Under the pieces are notes generated by a model that was given only the letters and a program-made list of their open reading frames with translations, was not told the DNA's origin and did no database searches. The translations under genes and the position numbers were made by a program. Below, in pieces: positions 42,439-47,317 of a DNA stretch of 47,317 nucleotides. Source of the DNA: an uncultured Blautia sp. (GTDB taxonomy: Bacteria > Bacillota > Clostridia > Lachnospirales > Lachnospiraceae). The stretch is taken from contig CAKRTP010000002.1 in assembly GCA_934402155.1 (NCBI GenBank), positions 1-47,317 on the forward strand. The letters are read 5' to 3'. The number at the start of each line of letters is the position of its first letter. Within the stretch, counting starts at the first letter, position 1.

Positions 42439-42453
42439 TTTTGTCGAAAAATC
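42439..42453 (+). promoter_or_regulatory. 0A-like box just upstream of the lysC -35
   Basis: TTTTGTCGAAAAATC, read on plus, includes the core TGTCGAA (42442-42448). The same 15 nt occurs at 21406-21420 (on minus), upstream of the Spo0A-domain gene. It ends 3 bp from the -35, a position used by Spo0A as activator, but a 15-mer shared once in 47 kb of AT-rich DNA can be chance. Confidence 0.3.
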
Positions 42454-42465
42454 AAAAAAAAACTA

Positions 42466-42747
42466 CTATGCACAGTACTCACGGAGGATATTTTCAAGAG
42501 CAGATGCACTGCTGGTATGGCATCGACATACCGGAATAGATTTTCTTTTTGCTTCTTCAACTGCACAGTTTACCATCTTGTGGGAGACCGTGCTTGTAAA
42601 CAATATCAAAAGGTCCGGTGCACCGATTTTCTTCTTCATGGCACCTTTTTCCTTAGCAAATACCTTTGCCTTACATCCAAATCCCCTGCAGATATCCTCA
42701 TACTGACATACCATTCTTTCATTTCCACCTACGATCACAACGCTCAT
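42466..42747 (-). CDS. DUF2325-family protein
   Basis: 93 residues. The family pattern is clear: SVVIVGGNERMVCQYEDIC at the start, a Cys/Lys-rich middle, LLILFTSTVSHKMVNCAVEEAK, and HTSSASALENIL at the end. DUF2325 proteins resemble a Rossmann-like half-domain and often lie near metal or stress genes; function unknown. Several Cys and His (VCRCHTS) could bind a metal. AGAGGTG is 4 nt before the ATG. It lies between lysC and a terminator. Confidence 0.88.
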   Translation of the reverse strand: MSVVIVGGNERMVCQYEDICRGFGCKAKVFAKEKGAMKKKIGAPDLLILFTSTVSHKMVNCAVEEAKRKSIPVCRCHTSSASALENILREYCA

Positions 42748-42791
42748 TTACTCACCTCTTGTTTGTTATTTTAGACTAACTTGTTATTTTA

Positions 42792-42822
42792 AAATAAAGC
42801 GGCTCAACAGTCCGCTTTATTT
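42792..42822. terminator. Bidirectional-type hairpin between trmO and the DUF2325 gene
   Basis: An 11-bp perfect stem (42792-42802 with 42812-42822) and 9-nt loop, AT-rich at the ends. It lies 39 bp past the trmO stop on minus, and its T-run is short, so termination strength is moderate. Another small hairpin of 5 bp lies at about 42828-42843. Confidence 0.65.
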
Positions 42823-42860
42823 CATTGGTTAGGTTACGCTAACTTTCTAAATGCATAGTA

Positions 42861-43580
42861 TCATAGTTTTCTTTGTCTGTCAAAGGATTTTTTCAGTTCT
42901 GTCACATCACAGACAAAAAGAGTATTATTTTTCACCTGGAAATGTATATCTTTTTCCCCATAGGCAATCCCATAAATCCTGTCCGGATTCTTCTGATATC
43001 TCGGACGAGGATCATTTGCAAGCACTTCCATCAGTGCCTCTCTCTGCGACTGTGGAATCTGTCTCAGCAGTTCCTCCGGGAATTTTACTTCCAGAGTATG
43101 CTCCTCTATGTTGTCTGTAAAACCACCCTTTGCTTCCGGATGACTGTCCACATATGGAAGATATGGTTTAATATCATAGATTGGTGTTCCATTCATCAGA
43201 TCGGCCCCCGAAATATGCAGGATCGGTCCCAGTTCCGAATGGTATTCTATGCGTTCCAGACATACCGATGACAATCCCAGATTATTCGGACGAAACGGAG
43301 ATCTGGTTGCAAACACTCCCATTCGTGTATTTCCTCCCAGTCTCGGAGGTCTTACTGTAGGTGACCAGTTTTCACGCACTGCTTCGGAAAACTGCCAGAT
43401 AATCCAGATATAGCTGTATTCCTCCAGCCCCCTGAATGCTTCCGCTACCCTGTATTCCGGTTCAAATACGATCGTTGCTTTTAACGCTTTCAGGCGATTA
43501 CTCTGATGAGGAATTCCAAATTTTGTAGGAAAATCATTATGTATCCTTGCTATGACTTTCATATTATTTTGTTCTGACAT
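42861..43580 (-). CDS. trmO: tRNA (N6-threonylcarbamoyladenosine(37)-N6)-methyltransferase TrmO
   Basis: 239 residues, TsaA/TrmO family, adding a methyl to t6A37 of tRNA-Thr with SAM. Family motifs: ARIHNDFPTKFGIPHQ, YSYIWIIWQFSE, RPPRLGGNTRMGVFATRSPFRPNNLGLS and DIKPYLPYVDSHPEAKGGF. The start ATG directly abuts the patatin stop (TAA-ATG). The C-terminal domain (about 165-239) is the usual small extension with RPRYQKNPDRIYGIAY. Confidence 0.93.
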   Translation of the reverse strand: MSEQNNMKVIARIHNDFPTKFGIPHQSNRLKALKATIVFEPEYRVAEAFRGLEEYSYIWIIWQFSEAVRENWSPTVRPPRLGGNTRMGVFATRSPFRPNNLGLSSVCLERIEYHSELGPILHISGADLMNGTPIYDIKPYLPYVDSHPEAKGGFTDNIEEHTLEVKFPEELLRQIPQSQREALMEVLANDPRPRYQKNPDRIYGIAYGEKDIHFQVKNNTLFVCDVTELKKSFDRQRKL

Positions 43581-44435
43581 TTATTTTTCTTTCACCTCAG
43601 CCATCCAGCTTTTCAATGCTTTCATCCGAACTCTCGCATCCATCATTCCCTGTTCATATACACTCTGTATCACATCAAGATCTGCTTCCATCCTGCTTAT
43701 ATTCAATTTCTTCGAAGGCTGTATCACAAACACCTCCCCGGCTTCCTCCAGACGGTGAATCTCTTTAAGTGACTGGTTATATACATTGTGTCGTTCTTTC
43801 AGCGCCCTGGCAAATTCAGGATATTTATGATATTTCAGTTCTGCCATCTTTGGATTCTGAGGTGTCTTTACATAACCCTTATGCTGTGTAAGGATCACAA
43901 CATTTTTCTCAAAGCCCATCCTGCGGAACGCCTCCACCGGAATACTGTCCGTGCAGCCACCATCCAGAAGCTTCATTCCCTGATAATCTACAAGCTTCGA
44001 CACATATGGCATGGAAGCGGATGCTCTAAGGACATCAACCTGATTCAGCATGTCTGTGATCTTTATGTATTCTGCCTTTCCAGTCTCTACGTTGGAACAG
44101 GTCGCATAAAATTCTGTATCTGATTTCAGAAATGCCTCATAATCGTATGGATCCAGTCTTTCCGGAATATCATGATAGCATAACTGTTTTCCAACCACTT
44201 CCCCTGTATGGATCAGATTCCACATACTCATAAAATGCTTATCATTCCTGTATTTTTTTAAATATCTGATACTTCTGCCCTTCTGTCCTGATACAAACGA
44301 ACATCCGTGAAGTGCACCCGCAGATACTCCGATCACACCGTCAAAGTGCAGCCCCTGCTCCAAAAACACATCCAGCACACCCGCGGTATAAATTCCTCTC
44401 ATTGCTCCGCCTTCCAAAACCAGTCCTGTCTTCAT
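43581..44435 (-). CDS. Patatin-like phospholipase family protein
   Basis: 284 residues, RssA/YjjU-like. Lipase motifs: GGAMRGIYTAGV for the oxyanion hole, GVSAG with nucleophile Ser38, and DGG of the Ser-Asp dyad. It is predicted to be a cytosolic esterase or phospholipase with unknown lipid substrate. It starts 7 bp after the larC stop and its stop codon abuts trmO, so it is part of the lar-patatin-trmO run. Confidence 0.93.
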   Translation of the reverse strand: MKTGLVLEGGAMRGIYTAGVLDVFLEQGLHFDGVIGVSAGALHGCSFVSGQKGRSIRYLKKYRNDKHFMSMWNLIHTGEVVGKQLCYHDIPERLDPYDYEAFLKSDTEFYATCSNVETGKAEYIKITDMLNQVDVLRASASMPYVSKLVDYQGMKLLDGGCTDSIPVEAFRRMGFEKNVVILTQHKGYVKTPQNPKMAELKYHKYPEFARALKERHNVYNQSLKEIHRLEEAGEVFVIQPSKKLNISRMEADLDVIQSVYEQGMMDARVRMKALKSWMAEVKEK

Positions 44436-44442
44436 TGTTGTC

Positions 44443-45732
44443 TCACCTTTCTGTTTTCCAGCAATTTAATACTGTATCATATGCTTCTCTAAAACTTACT
44501 CCTGCCTCTTTTGCAAGGACAGCTGTACTTTCATACTCCGGATAACATCGTTCTGTTCTATTCGGAAGTATGCAGATCTTCACCTGTGCTTTTCCTATAG
44601 GAGTCTGAATCTCTTCTTCTCGACGTCTCAGAATCGTCCGTTCCAGTTCACTCCGTCTGATACCGATTGTTGTTGTCTCTGTAAAAATAATCTCTTCCAT
44701 TCTGGAAATTTTTTCTTTTTTGCAGAGAACCACCAACTCATATGCCGGTCTGTTTTTTTTCATAAATACAGGTGTATAATGAACTTCTCTCGCACCATTC
44801 TCCAGAAGGATCTGCATCACATGTCCCATTGCCTCGCCGCTGCAGTCATCAATGTCTGTCTCCAGACGCCAGATATGGTCTGACTCCTGATTTTCTGTCT
44901 CTGCCGGCTGAATCAGCATCGCTCTTAGTATTCCCGGGCATCGATACTGGCGTTTGCCCGCCCCGAGCCCTGTTGCAAGGATCTCAAAATCTTCCGGAAG
45001 TTTCTCAGAAGTCCGGACTGCTGCTACGACTGCTGCCCCTGTCGGAGTGACCAGTTCTCCTTCGATATCTGTGATCTTAATTTTAAGATGATGTGTCTGG
45101 GCTACATTTACCACAGCCGGCACCGGTACAGGAATCTGACCATGCTGACAGCGGATAAAACCAGTTCCGTCACAGAGCATCGGTACAATAACTTCTGTTA
45201 TATCCAGATCATCCAGACACACTGCGATTGCCACAATATCTACAATCGAATCTATTGCTCCGACTTCATGAAAATGCACTTCTTCCACTGGTACACCATG
45301 AGCTTTTGATTCCGCCTCTGCCAGAATCTCAAAAATTCTGATTGCCGTCTGTTTTGCTCTTACGCTGACGGAAGAGCCTTCGATAATCGCCTGTATCTCC
45401 TTCATCCCACGATGTTCATGTCCATGAAAATGTTCTTCGTGACTGTGATATTCTTCCTGGTGTTGATACTCATGTATATGCTTTTCATCAGAATGTCCAT
45501 GAAGATACTCCATATCATGATCATGATTATCCTGTTCCAGGATCACAGAAAAATCACAGGCATCAAGTCCTGACCTGACAACTCTTTTTATTTCCGTTCG
45601 AAATCCCTGAATTGGAAGGCTTGATAAAGCTGCCTCAAGACGTTTCTGGTCTGCACCAAGATCAAGAAGTGCAGCGGCCGTCATATCACCACTGATTCCT
45701 GAATAACATTCCAAGTATAAAGTTTTTCCCAT
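44443..45732 (-). CDS. larC: LarC, nickel insertion protein for the nickel-pincer nucleotide cofactor
   Basis: 429 residues in one open frame. LarC uses CTP and Ni2+ to put nickel into pyridinium-3,5-bisthiocarboxylic acid mononucleotide, the cofactor of lactate racemase LarA. N-terminal LYLECYSGISGDMTAAALLDLG, a His-rich linker (about 68-108, many His and Glu, a nickel-handling segment), VEEVHFHEVGAIDSIVDIV, GELVTPTGAAVV, and DIDDCSGEAMGHVM at the start of the CTP-binding domain. In Lactiplantibacillus larC is split and joined by frameshifting; here no frameshift is needed. It starts 11 bp after larB. larA and larE are not in the window. Confidence 0.95.
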   Translation of the reverse strand: MGKTLYLECYSGISGDMTAAALLDLGADQKRLEAALSSLPIQGFRTEIKRVVRSGLDACDFSVILEQDNHDHDMEYLHGHSDEKHIHEYQHQEEYHSHEEHFHGHEHRGMKEIQAIIEGSSVSVRAKQTAIRIFEILAEAESKAHGVPVEEVHFHEVGAIDSIVDIVAIAVCLDDLDITEVIVPMLCDGTGFIRCQHGQIPVPVPAVVNVAQTHHLKIKITDIEGELVTPTGAAVVAAVRTSEKLPEDFEILATGLGAGKRQYRCPGILRAMLIQPAETENQESDHIWRLETDIDDCSGEAMGHVMQILLENGAREVHYTPVFMKKNRPAYELVVLCKKEKISRMEEIIFTETTTIGIRRSELERTILRRREEEIQTPIGKAQVKICILPNRTERCYPEYESTAVLAKEAGVSFREAYDTVLNCWKTER

Positions 45733-45743
45733 AATAACTCCTA

Positions 45744-46502
45744 TTATTTCTGTGTCTCTCTGATTGCAAGACGGTTGATCTGCGTTGCAATGTATCCTGC
45801 ACCATAGCCATTATCAATATTTACCACCGCAATTCCATTTGCACAGGAATTGATCATCGTCAGAAGTGCCGAAAGTCCATGCATACTTGCGCCATATCCC
45901 ACAGAAGTCGGAACCGCGATCACCGGTTTATCCACCAGACCACCAAGAACACTCGCAAGTGCACCTTCCATTCCTGCTACTGCAACAACACAGTTTGCCT
46001 CCTGAATCACTTTCAGGCTGGAAAAAAGTCTGTGTATCCCACTGACGCCAACATCGAAGATTCGCTCTACCTTTGCGCCAAAATATTCAGCTGTCTGTGC
46101 TGCCTCTTCTGCGACCGGAATGTCGGCTGTACCTGCGGTACAGACTGCAATCTTTCCTATATGTTCTTTTTCTTTTTTTTCTATTTTGATGATATGTGAC
46201 AGTTCATCATACTCAACTCCCGGAAGAAGATCTTTTACCAGTTCATACTGATGTCTGGATGCCCTCGTTCCAAAAACTTCTCCATTATCCTCATACAGCT
46301 TCTGAAAAATACGGACAAAATGTTCGTCTGCCTTTCCACTGCAAAAAATCACTTCCGGAAATCCGGAGCGAATCTCTCTGTGAGAGTCCAGCTTTGCATA
46401 ATCATCCATTTTCTCAAATGGTCCTTTTCGAAAATAATGTTCCGCTTCTTCCAGCGTAATCTCATTTCTTTTAAATCGAGTTAATATTTCTCTTGCTTCC
46501 AA
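45744..46502 (-). CDS. larB: LarB, pyridinium-3,5-biscarboxylic acid mononucleotide synthase
   Basis: Carboxylates and hydrolyses nicotinic acid adenine dinucleotide, the first step to the Lar cofactor. 252 residues; the C-terminal domain is a PurE-like AIR-carboxylase fold with VCTAGTADIPVAEEAAQTAEYFG, DVGVSGIHRL, VAGMEGALASVLGGLVDKPVIAVPTSVGYG and NIDNGYGAGYIA. The frame is open to 46550, but AGGAGG (46510-46515) lies 7 nt before a TTG at 46502, so TTG is chosen. Followed by larC after 11 bp. Confidence 0.93.
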   Translation of the reverse strand: MEAREILTRFKRNEITLEEAEHYFRKGPFEKMDDYAKLDSHREIRSGFPEVIFCSGKADEHFVRIFQKLYEDNGEVFGTRASRHQYELVKDLLPGVEYDELSHIIKIEKKEKEHIGKIAVCTAGTADIPVAEEAAQTAEYFGAKVERIFDVGVSGIHRLFSSLKVIQEANCVVAVAGMEGALASVLGGLVDKPVIAVPTSVGYGASMHGLSALLTMINSCANGIAVVNIDNGYGAGYIATQINRLAIRETQK

Positions 46503-46515
46503 AAAAACACCTCCT

Positions 46516-46547
46516 AAAAACAAAGGAGCATGCAAGATGCATCCTCC
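46516..46547 (-). terminator. Terminator between the 208-aa gene and larB
   Basis: On minus GGAGGATGCA and TGCATGCTCC pair with one mismatch around a 3-nt loop (46525-46534 with 46538-46547), followed by TTTGTTTTT. It begins 6 bp after the upstream stop. The T-run runs straight into the larB AGGAGG, so larB is likely expressed by read-through or an unseen promoter. Confidence 0.65.
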
Positions 46548-46553
46548 CATCTG

Positions 46554-47180
46554 TTACTGTATATGATACAAAATCATACCGCCTTTTTTGTCATATCCGG
46601 TATCCCAGAGTTCTTTCAGTGAAAACCATTTATATTCCCCGTAGGAAACTGCTTTTACCTGTAAATCATCCTCTGTTTCTCTGTAACCGGAAAGGATAAA
46701 CCAGTGCCATATGTAATCCTCCAGATGACCGTTTTTGTTCTGATGCTTCAGCATCAGGTATGGAATCGGGCTGTTGCTGTCAATCTGCCTGCAGACAGCA
46801 TCCTTCGCTTCCTCATAACTGTGTGTGCCATGAAAAGCTTCCATTTCCAGAGTTTCTTCTTTTACATCCCGCAGATATTCTCCAAAGCCCTCCATAAACA
46901 GCTCCAGGGTATCAATCCCATTCGGCCTTGGACAGAGATATGGCTTCATAATATATGCAAAATCATGATATTCTTCCCATGTGATCTCCTCAAGATCATG
47001 CGGATACAGCTTGTTCATTCCTGATCGGCGGGCAAAATAAATACAGCTCTCACAAGCTGCCACTGCACCGCATCCCCCATCTCTCATCGCGATCTCCGGA
47101 AATAAATCCTGATTTCCACCATACGATTCTTCTACAAAAAAGTAATCCAGCTCATTCTTCTTATGTAAATTGGTCTGCAT
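46554..47180 (-). CDS. Unknown protein with a cysteine-peptidase-like pattern
   Basis: 208 residues from ATG 47180, which has GAGGGGG 9 nt upstream (the frame is open to 47198). Not recognised with certainty. An N-terminal DGGCGAVAA places Cys37 in a glycine-rich turn before a helix, and WHWFILSGY holds His159 in a strand, followed by SYGEYKWFSL; this Cys-then-His order with an N-terminal GxCGxxA is like papain-fold or C39-type peptidases. It lacks a signal peptide and is probably cytosolic. It lies directly upstream of larB. Function unknown; the peptidase idea is inference. Confidence 0.7.
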   Translation of the reverse strand: MQTNLHKKNELDYFFVEESYGGNQDLFPEIAMRDGGCGAVAACESCIYFARRSGMNKLYPHDLEEITWEEYHDFAYIMKPYLCPRPNGIDTLELFMEGFGEYLRDVKEETLEMEAFHGTHSYEEAKDAVCRQIDSNSPIPYLMLKHQNKNGHLEDYIWHWFILSGYRETEDDLQVKAVSYGEYKWFSLKELWDTGYDKKGGMILYHIQ

Positions 47181-47317
47181 CACCGTTTTCCCCCTCATTA
47201 TCAGTACTGACTCAGCACCATTCAGATAACTATACCATATTTTTAACTAAAATTAAATACCGTTGCATGAAATTGCAATGTTTTTATATATTCTTTGTTA
47301 CTGTGAACGGAGTGAAC

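Noticed and set aside
42335..42465. Lysine riboswitch before lysC
   Set aside because: The gap is 131 bp and the leader about 70 nt, less than half of the aptamer, and no L-box motifs are seen.
45088..45309. Plus-strand ORFs opposite larC and other minus genes
   Set aside because: They are shadows of strongly supported genes; none has a plausible ribosome binding site or a recognisable product.

Overview
The window reads as chromosomal core DNA of an anaerobic, low-to-moderate GC Firmicute of the Clostridia, most likely Lachnospiraceae. Grounds: AGGAGG-type ribosome binding sites with several TTG/GTG starts, a class 1B PyrD/PyrK pair, clpC-radA and cysS-mrnC-rlmB-sigH blocks typical of Firmicutes, a Spo0A DNA-binding domain protein, and small families I associate with Lachnospiraceae (DUF5721, DUF6142, DUF2325). 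There is no phage, transposon, CRISPR array or plasmid signal. Almost every gene is on the minus strand; only csp, the DUF5721 gene, tRNA-Thr and glnS are on plus.

Layout. 1-372: no gene, but two tandem consensus promoters on minus and a leader pointing out of the left edge, probably into an rRNA operon. 373-5242: radA, a small conserved gene, clpC and a YtrA-type GntR regulator. 5526-9894: purE-purM-purN-purD plus an SseB-domain gene, driven by a strong promoter before purE. 10039-13458: VanZ-like, DUF6142-like, HD-domain and long M29 aminopeptidase genes. 13494-18530: a tiny membrane protein, pyrE, a MATE transporter, and the pyrF-pyrK-pyrD operon with its terminator. 18639-21546: csp with a long structured leader, a small membrane protein, DegV, DUF5721, and a stand-alone Spo0A C-terminal domain protein. 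21547-26505: htpG under a perfect CIRCE operator, then a 912-residue anchored surface protein. 26726-29045: maf, two HAD phosphatases and a small acidic protein. 29248-31062: tRNA-Thr(GGT) and glnS. 31114-36517: an acidic membrane protein, then (read on minus) glycerol-1-phosphate dehydrogenase, ispF, cysS, mrnC, rlmB and sigH. 36626-40607: a secreted serine beta-lactamase-fold protein and a nuclease-XPD/DinG helicase. 40724-42747: a His-less HPr-like protein, aspartate kinase, DUF2325. 42861-47180: trmO, a patatin-like protein, larC, larB and a possible cysteine-peptidase-like protein.

How they work together. Purine (purEMND) and pyrimidine (pyrFKD, pyrE) genes sit in separate transcription units. 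The ispF-cysS-mrnC-rlmB-sigH order is a condensed form of the Bacillus ispDF-gltX-cysES-mrnC-rlmB-yacP-sigH block. The GntR-clpC-radA group lacks ctsR, mcsA and mcsB, and htpG carries CIRCE, so protein-quality control here appears split between a GntR regulator and HrcA. LarB and LarC indicate synthesis of the nickel-pincer nucleotide cofactor, although larA and larE are not in the window.

I do not see a clear novel multi-gene system. The most promising leads are the stand-alone Spo0A DNA-binding domain with a nearby 0A-box match, the HPr-like protein lacking any histidine, the CIRCE that also looks like a terminator, and the abutting G1P dehydrogenase/ispF pair.
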